6,933 nt of DNA from Methylococcaceae bacterium (GCA_003155565.1 PMDM01000116.1:1543-8475), one strand, 5' to 3'; shown: positions 1-6,933, counted from the first letter of the stretch. The notes: a model not told the origin generated them from the letters alone. Program-made: numbers and translations.

Positions 1-320
1 TCGATTGGATTGAGATAACCCATCAATACCACGGGAGTCTGCTGGTCAGTTTTGCGAAATTCTTCAGCTATCACCAAGGTTTTCTTCAAGCTCATCTTAT
101 GCGCCAAAGCCCGCTCACTCGCCCGTTGAATAACAGGGCCGTCAGCCATAGGGTCAGAAAATGGCACACCCAGCTCGATAATATCAACCCCTGCCTTAAC
201 CAAAGCGTGCATGAGCGGCAGGGTAAAGTCAGGTCGTGGATCACCAGTAGTAATAAAAGGTATTAAGGCCTTGCGTCCGGTTTTAGTAAGTCGTTCAAAT
301 GTTGCGGCTAATCGACTCAC
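1..320 (-). CDS. trpA: Tryptophan synthase alpha subunit, N-terminal part (cut by window edge)
   Basis: TrpA cleaves indole-3-glycerol phosphate to indole and glyceraldehyde 3-phosphate; the indole passes through a tunnel to TrpB in the cytosolic alpha2beta2 complex. The window holds the first 106 codons plus two bases, roughly 40% of a normal ~270-residue protein. The N-terminus reads [11 protein letters not shown], followed by the first strands of the TIM barrel ([11 protein letters not shown] at 18-28). The motif [16 protein letters not shown] carries the catalytic Glu49 and Asp60 at the same numbers as in Salmonella TrpA. The visible part ends at LMGYLNPI. The start is GTG, overlapping the trpB stop as GTGA, and is preceded inside trpB by GAGGGG eight bases upstream. 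This overlap indicates translational coupling, which suits two subunits needed in equal amounts. Nothing in the visible part suggests a pseudogene. Confidence 0.97.
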   Translation of the reverse strand, partial: MSRLAATFERLTKTGRKALIPFITTGDPRPDFTLPLMHALVKAGVDIIELGVPFSDPMADGPVIQRASERALAHKMSLKKTLVIAEEFRKTDQQTPVVLMGYLNPI

Positions 321-1519
321 AGTTCTATCCCCTCGCGTTTAGCCATCGTTTGCATATCCTTATCGCCACGACCGGATAAATTTATGACAATTGTTTCGTC
401 TTTACACATAGTGGGCGCAAGCTTCATGGTATAGGCCATGGCATGGGCAGATTCCAACGCTGGGATAATGCCTTCCATTCTGGTCAAGGCATAAAATCCA
501 TCTAAAGCTTCATTATCAGTGATATTGACGTACTCAGCCCGCCCCGTGTCTTTTAGCCAAGCGTGTTCAGGGCCTACACCAGGATAATCAAGACCCGCCG
601 ATATGGAATGTGTTTCGATGATTTCACCGTCATCATCGGCCATTAAATAGGTACGGTTACCGTGCAATACACCGGGACGACCAGCACATAATGGAGCCGA
701 GTGCCTTCCTGTTGCCACCCCGTCACCAGCCGCTTCAACACCGATTAACTTAACTGATTCATCTTCAATAAAAGGATAGAACAGGCCGATAGCATTAGAA
801 CCACCGCCCACACAGGCAACCAGGGCATCAGGGAGTTTGCCCGTCATATCCTGACATTGCTGTTTGGTTTCTCGTCCAATAATCGTCTGGAAATCCCGCA
901 CCATGGCAGGATAAGGATGAGGCCCCGCGACTGTACCGATGATATAAAAAGTATTATCGACATTGGTCACCCAATCCCGTAACGCTTCATTCAAGGCATC
1001 TTTCAAGGTCTTTGAACCTGATTCTACTGCTACCACTGTCGCACCTAACAGCTTCATGCGATAGACATTCAATGATTGCCGGGCAACATCGACAGCGCCC
1101 ATATAGACGACGCATTCAAGCCCAAGCCGTGCAGCAACAGTGGCAGTCGCTACGCCATGCTGGCCCGCGCCTGTTTCGGCAATGATGCGGGTCTTGCCCA
1201 TGCGCTTTGCCAGTAAGGCCTGACCGACCGTGTTATTGATTTTGTGGGAACCGGTATGGTTGAGATCTTCCCTTTTCAAATAAATCTGCGCCCCACCAAG
1301 CTCACGGCTCCAGCGTTCCGCGTAATACAAAGGTGAAGGCCGTCCTACGTAATGCTGTAAATCGGCATCCAATTCCGAAATAAATTCGGGGTCTTTTAAA
1401 TACTGCTGGTATGCTGCATTTAATTCCTGGATGGGCGGTATGAGTGTTTCCGCCACGAACATCCCGCCATAAGGCCCAAAATGCCCTCTCGAATCAGGCA
1501 TAGCATATTTTTCTGTCAT
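317..1519 (-). CDS. trpB: Tryptophan synthase beta subunit
   Basis: TrpB is the PLP-dependent enzyme that joins indole and L-serine to give L-tryptophan. The 400-residue product has the usual length. It opens with the family signature [19 protein letters not shown] (8-26). The PLP-binding lysine is Lys93 in [10 protein letters not shown], the catalytic glutamate is Glu115 in AETGAGQHG, the cofactor-phosphate loop is GGGSNA (238-243), [13 protein letters not shown] (307-319) carries the conserved Asp311, and LSGRGDKD (381-388) holds the serine that faces the PLP ring nitrogen. The COMM domain that communicates with TrpA falls at about 105-195. ATG at 1519 is the likely start, with AGGGTGA 12 bases upstream overlapping the trpF stop. 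An in-frame Met7 would be an alternative, but would start just before the signature. It lies 17 bases after trpF and overlaps trpA by four bases, so the three genes are almost certainly co-transcribed. Confidence 0.99.
   Translation of the reverse strand: MTEKYAMPDSRGHFGPYGGMFVAETLIPPIQELNAAYQQYLKDPEFISELDADLQHYVGRPSPLYYAERWSRELGGAQIYLKREDLNHTGSHKINNTVGQALLAKRMGKTRIIAETGAGQHGVATATVAARLGLECVVYMGAVDVARQSLNVYRMKLLGATVVAVESGSKTLKDALNEALRDWVTNVDNTFYIIGTVAGPHPYPAMVRDFQTIIGRETKQQCQDMTGKLPDALVACVGGGSNAIGLFYPFIEDESVKLIGVEAAGDGVATGRHSAPLCAGRPGVLHGNRTYLMADDDGEIIETHSISAGLDYPGVGPEHAWLKDTGRAEYVNITDNEALDGFYALTRMEGIIPALESAHAMAYTMKLAPTMCKDETIVINLSGRGDKDMQTMAKREGIEL
329..334 (-). promoter_or_regulatory. Ribosome binding site of trpA
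   Basis: GAGGGG lies inside the last codons of trpB, eight bases before the trpA GTG. It supports the GTG at 320 as start in place of any later ATG. Confidence 0.75.
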
Positions 1520-1531
1520 TTTATTTTTTCG

Positions 1532-1538
1532 TCACCCT
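1532..1538 (-). promoter_or_regulatory. Ribosome binding site of trpB
   Basis: AGGGTGA overlaps the trpF TAG stop and lies 12 bases before the trpB ATG, which is slightly longer than ideal spacing. Its overlap with the stop suggests that ribosomes finishing trpF help start trpB. Confidence 0.45.
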
Positions 1539-2148
1539 AATACACTGCAGCTATAAATGCCGCCATTTTTTCTCTATCTTTTATGCCTTTTCCCGCTTCT
1601 ACGCCGCTGCTTACGTCCACCGCGTAAGGCCGCACTTTTTCTACTGCCAGTTTGGCATTTGTGGCATCCAAACCGCCAGCCAAAATCATCGGCAACTCAC
1701 ACCGTTTGGGGATCAAACCCCAATCAAACCGGCTGCCCGTACCCCCCTTCTCAGCAGGATGGTACGCATCGAGCAACAAACCGACAGCATCGCCATAAGA
1801 TTTTGCTATTTCTGGGATGTCTGTGCTTTCTTGCATCCTAACCGCTTTGATATAACGCTTGCCGAAAATCCTGCAAGCTTCGGGCGGTTCATCGCCATGA
1901 AATTGCAGGCAATCTACTGACACCTGCTCCAAAACATTCCGTATTCTGGTCTCCTGCTCATCCACAAACAAGGCCACCACTGAAACAAAAGCAGGCAAGG
2001 CATTAACTATTTCAATCGCTTTACTTATCTCAACATTCCGTGGACTGGGTGGATAAAAAACCAAACCAATCGCATCGACCCCCAAACGGGCAGCAAATAC
2101 CGCATCTTCAACTCGGGTAATGCCACAGATTTTAACGCGCGTTCGCAT
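1537..2148 (-). CDS. trpF: Phosphoribosylanthranilate isomerase
   Basis: TrpF converts N-(5-phosphoribosyl)anthranilate to CdRP, the Amadori-rearrangement step of tryptophan synthesis, as a cytosolic TIM-barrel enzyme. The 203-residue length is typical of stand-alone TrpF. Visible motifs are VKICGIT (5-11) with the catalytic general base Cys8, LQFHGDE (81-87), LLLDAYHPAEKGGTG (124-138) with the general acid Asp127, and the two phosphate-binding segments ILAGGLD (155-161) and DVSSGVE (178-184). The ATG at 2148 is the only workable start: an in-frame TGA lies 18 bases upstream and no ATG, GTG or TTG lies between. The bases just before it are pyrimidine-rich and show no good Shine-Dalgarno; the nearest purine run, GGTGA, is 13 bases away. 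It heads the trpF-trpB-trpA run. The CdRP it makes needs TrpC (indole-glycerol phosphate synthase), which is not in the window. Confidence 0.98.
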   Translation of the reverse strand: MRTRVKICGITRVEDAVFAARLGVDAIGLVFYPPSPRNVEISKAIEIVNALPAFVSVVALFVDEQETRIRNVLEQVSVDCLQFHGDEPPEACRIFGKRYIKAVRMQESTDIPEIAKSYGDAVGLLLDAYHPAEKGGTGSRFDWGLIPKRCELPMILAGGLDATNAKLAVEKVRPYAVDVSSGVEAGKGIKDREKMAAFIAAVY

Positions 2149-2174
2149 AAAAAGAAGTAGGGTTCACCAAAAAT

Positions 2175-2267
2175 TCAAGCGCGTAAGAATACCATAAAAT
2201 GATCTTTTATTTTCTCTAAATCATCATTTGGTTTATTGGATAGCTCAGGGTTCAATGGGGACGACAA
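2175..2267 (-). CDS. Candidate 30-codon small ORF upstream of trpF
   Basis: In the 130-base gap between the DUF2231 gene and trpF, a TTG-started frame of 30 codons ends in TGA 26 bases before trpF. AGGG lies five bases before the TTG, a good ribosome-binding distance. The product would be hydrophilic, with the stretch NPELSNKPNDDLEKIKDHF in the middle and a short hydrophobic end MVFLRA. I do not recognise it. It may be a chance frame, a remnant of a lost gene, or a real small protein or leader for trpF. Confidence 0.22.
   Translation of the reverse strand: MSSPLNPELSNKPNDDLEKIKDHFMVFLRA
2191..2220 (-). promoter_or_regulatory. Possible weak promoter for trpFBA
   Basis: On the minus strand TTTAGA (2215-2220) and TATGGT (2191-2196) lie 18 bases apart in an AT-rich stretch, each matching four of six sigma-70 consensus bases. 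Transcription would start about 36 bases before trpF. The stretch lies inside the candidate small ORF, so the two readings compete. No trp operator or attenuator-type tandem Trp codons are visible. Confidence 0.2.
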
Positions 2268-2278
2268 TGATACCCTAA

Positions 2279-3034
2279 TCAATGTGTATGGCTATGTCCG
2301 CCGTGACTATGACCGCCATGATTGTGTCCACCGTGGCCATGACCGCCGTGATCATGGCCGCTATGATTGTCAGCATTACTGTTGAGTTCAGGATTGTCTT
2401 GCTTCTGTTCAGGCTGCATGGAAGCGCCCTCTGAACTGATTTCTGAGTTGGATACAGTTTTGACAGACACACCATACTGATAAACCATTAACCCGCCCAA
2501 ATCTGCCCCTAAAGACAAGAGTACGCAGAGGAAACCCGCCAAACAAAGAAATAACGTATTACCACTTTTCGAATGCAACCCCCATTGTTTCAACCGCCAC
2601 GCAGAGAGGAACAGAGATAAAGACAACACGGCGATGCCGATATGTTCATGACGCTCCATAATTTCATGCACGTCTTCCCCATGCTCGACAGAATCGGCCG
2701 CAAACAAGCCCGCCACAACAGTAAATGCAGCGGCAACTGTACCCAGGTACAACAAGCAACTTGCGACATAGCGCCACTTTGCCTTTTTAGCTAAAGCGCC
2801 GATAACATCCAAAAGGAAAAAAGCCGTAAAAAAAGCAATGGGGTAATGTACAAACAGGGGATGGATGTTTTCCAGCTCTGCAATTCCTGGCAGGATTGCA
2901 GAAAACATTTCTGGCGGCGTTTTGCCTGAAAGTCCTTCAATAAATACTAACAGGCTTTCAAGATTAGCGGCGACACCGTCGCCAATTCCTCCGCCGTGTA
3001 TTTGAAAGGATAAAAAATTCGTCATATTTATCAT
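2279..3034 (-). CDS. DUF2231-type inner-membrane protein with histidine-rich C-terminal tail
   Basis: This looks like a four-helix membrane protein of the DUF2231 family, whose biochemical role I do not know. After a soluble N-terminal stretch of about 57 residues containing HGGGIGDG comes [13 protein letters not shown], the hallmark of the family with His58 and His63. Hydrophobic segments lie at about 60-80, 88-112, 131-147 and 159-177, and [14 protein letters not shown] (176-189) matches the usual family ending. His129 and His131 sit at the start of the third helix. From about 190 a hydrophilic Ser/Gln/Asn linker leads to residues 224-251, which hold 12 histidines in a period-five pattern; this probably binds divalent metal, but that is inference. 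ATG at 3034 is taken as the start. ATG at 3025 is equally possible, since neither has a clear ribosome binding site. It sits 73 bases after truA and 130 bases before trpF. Confidence 0.85.
   Translation of the reverse strand: MINMTNFLSFQIHGGGIGDGVAANLESLLVFIEGLSGKTPPEMFSAILPGIAELENIHPLFVHYPIAFFTAFFLLDVIGALAKKAKWRYVASCLLYLGTVAAAFTVVAGLFAADSVEHGEDVHEIMERHEHIGIAVLSLSLFLSAWRLKQWGLHSKSGNTLFLCLAGFLCVLLSLGADLGGLMVYQYGVSVKTVSNSEISSEGASMQPEQKQDNPELNSNADNHSGHDHGGHGHGGHNHGGHSHGGHSHTH
2282..2356 (-). repeat. Five-unit 15-bp coding repeat (His-x-His-Gly-Gly)
   Basis: The last 25 codons of the DUF2231 gene form five 15-base units encoding [20 protein letters not shown] and HSHTH. The third-position and x-residue changes show the units have drifted and are not a fresh duplication. 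Such a tract could gain or lose units by replication slippage, which would lengthen or shorten the histidine tail without shifting the frame. Confidence 0.9.
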
Positions 3035-3107
3035 GTATTAAGTTTGAAAAATTAAATCTACTTGATTAACAAAAAAATGCAAGTAAGCAACTCACAAAAA
3101 TGGGGAT

Positions 3108-3911
3108 TTAGTCAAAACGCTTAGCATCTTCCGGTAATTTGTTAAACGCTGGATGCTTTGAAATCCCATAGCAGGCAGGATAATAAACCGACTCTAAATA
3201 CAAGCCGTAAGGTGGAGCTGTTACACCGCCCACAGCTCGTTTTTTGGCAGCTAGCAATGCCAGCGTCCAATCTACTGATTGCTTTCCCAGCCCTATGTCC
3301 ATCAAGACCCCAGCAATATTTCTGACCATGTGGTGCAAGAAAGCGTTCGCGCATATCTGAAATATAACTTTATCGCCATCTCGATATACGTTAACAAAAT
3401 GCACCAAGCGAACAGGACTTTTTGATTGACACCCTTGCGCCCTGAATGAAGAAAAATCGTGACTACCAACCAAGTATTGCGCCGCCTTATTCATTACCTC
3501 CGCATCCAGCGGGAGATAACACCATGTTGTCTGTTTGCCCAGCAATGCCGACTTAACCGGCCTGTTTAAAATAACGTAACGATATAGCCGTGCGATAGCA
3601 CTGTACCGGGCATGAAAACCATCTACTGCCTGCTTAACCCAGGTAATCCGTATCGCATCCGGCAAATAACTATTACCGCCTAACAGCCAAGCGTGTAAAT
3701 CCCGCTCTACGTCGACATCAAAATGAACCACTTGTTCCAAAGCATGAACGCCAGTATCCGTCCTTCCTGCACAAATCACAGTGACTGGGTGATTGGCAAT
3801 TTTCGACAAGGCTTTTTCCAATTCACCTTGGACACTCGGTTGATTAGGTTGCCACTGCCAGCCGGAAAAACCACTACCGTCGTACTCGATCCCAAGGACT
3901 ATACGCGCCAT
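3108..3911 (-). CDS. truA: tRNA pseudouridine(38-40) synthase
   Basis: TruA converts uridines 38, 39 and 40 in the anticodon arm of many tRNAs to pseudouridine. The 267-residue product matches the family length. The catalytic aspartate is Asp52 in CAGRTDTGVHA (47-57), equivalent to Asp60 of E. coli TruA. Other family motifs are YDGSGFSGWQWQ (10-21), FHARYSA (99-105), HDFSSFR (151-157), FLHHMVRNIAG (191-201) and TAPPYGLYL (231-239). The ATG at 3911 is fixed by an in-frame TAA immediately before it; only a weak AAGAAA lies near as a ribosome binding site. It follows the YkuD gene by 77 bases. In many gammaproteobacteria truA lies next to trpF; here the DUF2231 gene stands between them. Confidence 0.98.
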   Translation of the reverse strand: MARIVLGIEYDGSGFSGWQWQPNQPSVQGELEKALSKIANHPVTVICAGRTDTGVHALEQVVHFDVDVERDLHAWLLGGNSYLPDAIRITWVKQAVDGFHARYSAIARLYRYVILNRPVKSALLGKQTTWCYLPLDAEVMNKAAQYLVGSHDFSSFRAQGCQSKSPVRLVHFVNVYRDGDKVIFQICANAFLHHMVRNIAGVLMDIGLGKQSVDWTLALLAAKKRAVGGVTAPPYGLYLESVYYPACYGISKHPAFNKLPEDAKRFD

Positions 3912-3988
3912 TTATTTCTTGAAGATGAACATCAGATTTTTCAGCAAGCTTAATGTAGAACGCTTAGGCAGGTAACAAGGCAAAAATA

Positions 3989-4477
3989 TTACTCATGAAT
4001 ATAGACCCTAACACCTGCATCCACACGATTAAATAAATCCAGCATATCGGCATTTTTCATGCGGATGCAGCCGTGCGAAGCAGGCAAGCCAATCATCGAT
4101 TCATCAGGTGTGCCATGTATGTAAATGTATCGCCAGCAGGTATCAACCTCGCCATAGCGATTTTTACCCGGCTCTAAGCCACCCAGCCATAAAATGCGCG
4201 TCAATATCCAATCTCGTTGTGGATAACATCTGCCCAGTTCATCGCTATAGATTTCGCCGGTAGGCCGCCTACCTTTAAAAACTGAATTTAATGGCAGACC
4301 TGAACCAATTTTTGCCCTGATGCTGTGCCAACCGGTAGGGGTACACTCACTACCCCGCTTTTCACCTACGCCATTTTTAGCGGTGGAGACCGGATAACGC
4401 CGTATTATCTGACCGCAATCAATAATCGCTAACTGTTGTGACGCAATCGAAATATCCAGGAATAAATCTGCCATCAT
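3989..4477 (-). CDS. Short YkuD-domain (L,D-transpeptidase family) protein without signal peptide
   Basis: This 162-residue protein is essentially a bare YkuD catalytic domain. It has the family's active-site set: YIYIHGTP (117-124) with His121 and SHGCIRM (134-140) with the nucleophile Cys137 and Arg139. The flanking PQRDWILTRILWLGGLEPG segment (86-104) looks characteristic of a short gammaproteobacterial subgroup. Known family members either form 3-3 crosslinks or attach lipoprotein in the periplasm, or, for short leaderless forms such as ElsL of Acinetobacter, trim tetrapeptides in the cytosol as L,D-carboxypeptidases. The N-terminus has no basic or long hydrophobic stretch. An in-frame TAG 15 bases upstream of ATG 4477 rules out a longer form. 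A cytosolic peptidoglycan-recycling role is therefore my preferred inference. A second ATG at 4474 may be the true start; neither has a clear ribosome binding site. The gene lies 67 bases after rne. Confidence 0.9.
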   Translation of the reverse strand: MMADLFLDISIASQQLAIIDCGQIIRRYPVSTAKNGVGEKRGSECTPTGWHSIRAKIGSGLPLNSVFKGRRPTGEIYSDELGRCYPQRDWILTRILWLGGLEPGKNRYGEVDTCWRYIYIHGTPDESMIGLPASHGCIRMKNADMLDLFNRVDAGVRVYIHE

Positions 4478-4544
4478 GACATCGACGATCTAAGCTCGTG
4501 TTTATTCCAAGTTAGCAAAAATCTCGTTTATGCCATTTATCAAT

Positions 4545-6932
4545 TCAAGATTCATTAGCTGAATCTGGTTTGGATGTCACAGTTGGACTAGCACTCTCTG
4601 GCGCAGCATTTGATGCACCCGCTTGGGATTCCGGTCTACTCTCTTTTCCTTGCCAGTTACCGAAATCAGCAGCATACGGCGGTGCAGAGCCTGATTGAGA
4701 CTCACTAGAAAATTCCCTTACTCCGTCAACCTGATTGCCATCCTCGCTGGTAGACTCAGGTCTTTTATAGTTGGGGTTGCGCGGTCTTCTGCGATTGGGC
4801 CCACGCCTGGAATTGCTTCTTTTATTGTCGGGTCGTGCTTTCTGCTCATCAATGCCTGATGTAGATTCTTCCGAGTTGTCAGGGACAACATTCTCATCCA
4901 TGACCTCTGGTTTAGGCAAAAAAGCCGGTGCTAGTATTTCAGGCGCATTAACAATCGAGTTGACATTAATATCTTCCATAGAAGGTGAAGCAACATCCCG
5001 CTTGAAATCCCTGATGGGCTCTTGTCGCCTATTCGGTGGGCGGGTGGTTGTTTCTTGCGTAGCCGCTGACCTGGGTTCCTGGCTTCTGGCAGGACGGGCA
5101 TTGCGAGCTTGCTGTTGTCCTCTTGGTGCACCGCGACCAGCATTAGCTTCTTTGTTCGGATTCTGGTTCGGGTTAGAACCCTGACCTCGCCGATTATTAT
5201 TACGGGATCTAGCTTGCCGGTTTTCTTCAACCACACCGGTATCTTTAACAAGCTGCGATGAAGAATCTTGCGCTTTTGATTTGATTTTAGCTTTTGCCGG
5301 GCTTGTACCTACCAATTTGTGCCAGAAGCGTTTAATCAGGCTGGCTGACTCGTTTTTGTTTTGCACTGGAGCTGGCGCTGGCGAATCGTGCAAAAATTCT
5401 TTGATGACCGCTTTTTCATTTTTTGGCTTTACCTGTTGGGCAAACTCAGGGATAGCAATGTCTTCGACTTTTATTTGCACATAACTGGGCTTGTCATCCG
5501 CGCCACCTTCTTTCTCCCTGATACGGTCAATATCATAAGCGGGAGTTTCCAAGTGTTTGCTAGGCAGAATGACGATACCGACTTTTAATCTGTGTTCGAT
5601 GCTTTCTATTGCACTGCGTTTTTCATTCAAGAGAAAAGTCGCACATTCAATCGGCAAATGGGCAATCACTTTTTCCGTGCCTTTTTTCATTGCTTCTTCT
5701 TCGAGCAACCTCAATACGGAAAGCGCGACCGATTCCACATTGCGGATTGAACCCTGCCCTTTACAGCGCGGACAGGTAATCTGGGTGGAATCGCCCAGGG
5801 AGGGCCGCATCCGCTGCCTTGACATTTCCAATAAGCCGAACCTTGAAATCTTACCAGTCTGAATTCGGGCACGGTCAATTTTCAACGCATCCCGCAAATG
5901 ATTTTCGACAGTACGCTGATTTTTGTTTGACATCATGTCGATAAAATCAATGACAAACAAGCCGCCTAAGTCGCGCAGCCTGAGTTGACGGGCAATTTCA
6001 TCCGCTGCTTCAAGGTTGGTATTGAGTGCCGTTTCCTCAATATCACTACCCTTAGTTGCGCGTGCTGAGTTTATATCGATCGACGTTAACGCTTCCGTAT
6101 GGTCGATGACGATTGATCCGCCCGAAGGTAAGGAGACATCCCGACCATAAGCGACTTCAATTTGCGATTCAATCTGGTAGCGGTTAAATAAAGGGACAGC
6201 ATCCTGATACAATTTTGCTTTAGGCAGCAAGTGCGGCATGACCTGCTTCATGAAATTCTGCACGAGCTTGAACGACTCTTCGTTATCGATCAGGATTTCA
6301 TCAATGTCCCCCCGCAAATGATCCCGCAAGGCCCGGATGATGACATTGCTTTCCTGAAAAACGAGAAATGGCGCGGCCTGTTCAGTCGTAGAGCGTTCAA
6401 TGGCATCCCACAGTTGCAGCAGATAATTCAAGTCCCATTGCAATTCTTCAGCATTTTTGCCGCAGCCTGCTGTCCTGACGATCAGCCCCATGGTTTCGGG
6501 TATCTCAAGGCTTGCCAAGACTTCACGCGTATCGGTGCGGGTGTCGCCTTCTATGCGCCTGGAAATACCGCCCGCCTTAGGGTTGTTAGGCATCAGCACC
6601 AGATAAGTGCCCGCAAGGCTGATGTAAGTGGTTAGCGCAGCCCCTTTATTGCCGCGCTCTTCCTTTTCGATTTGTACGACGATTTCCTGGCCTTCTCTCA
6701 GATGGTCTTTGATGGCGCTACGGCGAACCTCGCCTTCGGTTTCATTTTGAGTTTTGAGATTGATCGGAGAAATTTCTTTGAACGGCAAAAATCCATGTTT
6801 GTCAGCGCCATAATTTATAAATGCCGCTTCCAGACTAGGTTCTACGCGGGTAATAATACCTCTGTATATGTTGGATTTTTTTTGTTCTTTTGAAGGGACT
6901 TCTATGTCAAAATCATAAAGTTTTTGACCGTC
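4545..6932 (-). CDS. rne: Ribonuclease E (N-terminal ~19 residues outside the window)
   Basis: RNase E is the essential endonuclease of mRNA turnover and of rRNA and tRNA maturation, and the scaffold of the degradosome at the inner membrane. The window holds 795 codons, beginning at [11 protein letters not shown], which corresponds to about residue 20 of E. coli Rne; a TTG at 6788 in this frame is internal and not the start. In window numbering, the S1 domain includes [18 protein letters not shown] and HGFLPF, the 5'-sensor motif RTAG is at 153-156, the catalytic aspartates are Asp286 ([10 protein letters not shown]) and Asp329 (VIDFIDM), and the zinc-link CPRC is Cys387/Cys390. Spacing between these matches E. 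coli exactly. A CTD of about 300 residues after position 498 is low-complexity, with a candidate membrane helix and two Arg-rich stretches. The total of about 815 residues is shorter than the 1061 of E. coli. RNase G is excluded by this tail. Confidence 0.98.
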   Translation of the reverse strand, partial: DGQKLYDFDIEVPSKEQKKSNIYRGIITRVEPSLEAAFINYGADKHGFLPFKEISPINLKTQNETEGEVRRSAIKDHLREGQEIVVQIEKEERGNKGAALTTYISLAGTYLVLMPNNPKAGGISRRIEGDTRTDTREVLASLEIPETMGLIVRTAGCGKNAEELQWDLNYLLQLWDAIERSTTEQAAPFLVFQESNVIIRALRDHLRGDIDEILIDNEESFKLVQNFMKQVMPHLLPKAKLYQDAVPLFNRYQIESQIEVAYGRDVSLPSGGSIVIDHTEALTSIDINSARATKGSDIEETALNTNLEAADEIARQLRLRDLGGLFVIDFIDMMSNKNQRTVENHLRDALKIDRARIQTGKISRFGLLEMSRQRMRPSLGDSTQITCPRCKGQGSIRNVESVALSVLRLLEEEAMKKGTEKVIAHLPIECATFLLNEKRSAIESIEHRLKVGIVILPSKHLETPAYDIDRIREKEGGADDKPSYVQIKVEDIAIPEFAQQVKPKNEKAVIKEFLHDSPAPAPVQNKNESASLIKRFWHKLVGTSPAKAKIKSKAQDSSSQLVKDTGVVEENRQARSRNNNRRGQGSNPNQNPNKEANAGRGAPRGQQQARNARPARSQEPRSAATQETTTRPPNRRQEPIRDFKRDVASPSMEDINVNSIVNAPEILAPAFLPKPEVMDENVVPDNSEESTSGIDEQKARPDNKRSNSRRGPNRRRPRNPNYKRPESTSEDGNQVDGVREFSSESQSGSAPPYAADFGNWQGKESRPESQAGASNAAPESASPTVTSKPDSANES
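4755..5222 (-). other. Arginine-rich RNA-binding-like regions in the RNase E tail
   Basis: Two Arg/Asn/Gln/Pro-rich stretches lie in the C-terminal half. The first covers about 4992-5222 and contains [14 protein letters not shown] and [19 protein letters not shown]. The second covers about 4755-4841 and contains [21 protein letters not shown]. They resemble the AR1/AR2 segments that bind RNA and the RhlB helicase in E. coli RNase E. They are separated by an acidic, proline-containing linker with the segment [20 protein letters not shown]. Partner binding cannot be read from the sequence. Confidence 0.55.
5307..5348 (-). other. Candidate membrane-targeting amphipathic helix of RNase E
   Basis: Just after the catalytic half, within a Pro/Asn/Gln-rich linker, the sequence [14 protein letters not shown] stands out. 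It has hydrophobic Leu, Ile, Phe, Trp, Leu and Val spaced with Lys, Arg, His and Lys, as in an amphipathic helix. Its place in the protein corresponds to the membrane-targeting sequence of E. coli RNase E (residues 565-582), which has a similar Leu/Phe/Lys composition. The assignment rests on position and composition only. Confidence 0.5.
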
Positions 6933-6933
6933 T

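Noticed and set aside
2194..2210. Inverted repeat ATAAAA / TTTTAT around a 5-base loop as a terminator after the DUF2231 gene
   Set aside because: The stem is purely A-T and has no GC-rich part or following T-run on the coding strand, so it is not a credible rho-independent terminator.
2159..2254. An exact 8-base direct repeat AGGGTTCA (2159-2166 and 2247-2254) that might mark a small inserted element before trpF
   Set aside because: An 8-base repeat in 130 bases is not unlikely by chance, and the segment between has no inverted ends or recognisable element.
2275..2475. A 66-codon minus-strand frame overlapping the DUF2231 tail
   Set aside because: It is the histidine-repeat DNA read in a shifted frame, giving a repetitive Met/Ala/Ile/Thr sequence; the DUF2231 frame is the supported one.
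3964..3996. A 10-codon ATG frame overlapping the end of the YkuD gene
   Set aside because: It is too short to judge and has nothing to support it except a chance AGGG inside the YkuD coding sequence.
4771..6635. Several plus-strand open frames opposite rne (for example 4771-5184, 5557-5862, 6231-6635)
   Set aside because: They lie antisense to clearly conserved RNase E coding sequence, show no recognisable domains and have unnatural composition; they are shadow frames.
6786..6788. TTG at 6788 as start of the RNase E gene
   Set aside because: The frame continues upstream to the window edge with clearly conserved RNase E sequence ([19 protein letters not shown]), so the true start is outside the window.

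Overview
All seven genes lie on the minus strand and read from high to low coordinates: RNase E (rne, 5' end cut off by the window edge), a short YkuD-domain enzyme, truA, a DUF2231 membrane protein with a histidine-rich tail, trpF, trpB and the first 106 codons of trpA (cut off at position 1). Gaps are 130 bases or less, there is no RNA gene or mobile element, and I see no convincing rho-independent terminator. The whole stretch could be read as one or a few overlapping transcription units.

The proteins point to a gammaproteobacterium. RNase E aligns closely with the E. coli enzyme through the catalytic half, TrpA keeps the Salmonella numbering of both catalytic residues, and truA close to trpF is a familiar gammaproteobacterial arrangement. 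Base composition looks slightly AT-rich. A methanotroph-type lineage (Methylococcales) would fit, but that is a weak impression and not shown by the sequence.

Region by region: 4545-6932 encodes the essential endoribonuclease that starts mRNA decay and processes rRNA and tRNA. Its C-terminal half is shorter than in E. coli but keeps a possible membrane-binding helix and two arginine-rich stretches. 3989-4477 encodes a YkuD (L,D-transpeptidase fold) protein that cannot have a longer N-terminus and so lacks a signal peptide, which suggests a cytosolic peptidoglycan-recycling role. 3108-3911 is the tRNA pseudouridine synthase TruA. 2279-3034 is an inner-membrane protein of unknown function ending in a pentapeptide histidine repeat. 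1-2148 is a trpF-trpB-trpA cluster for the last steps of tryptophan synthesis. TrpF makes CdRP, a step upstream of indole-glycerol phosphate (the intervening TrpC is not in the window), and TrpA/TrpB form tryptophan synthase; trpB and trpA overlap by four bases.

Most of the window is ordinary housekeeping sequence. The points worth a second look are the metal-binding-like tail on the DUF2231 protein, the leaderless YkuD enzyme, the compact RNase E tail, and a 30-codon candidate small ORF between the DUF2231 gene and trpF. I found no sign of an undescribed multi-gene system.
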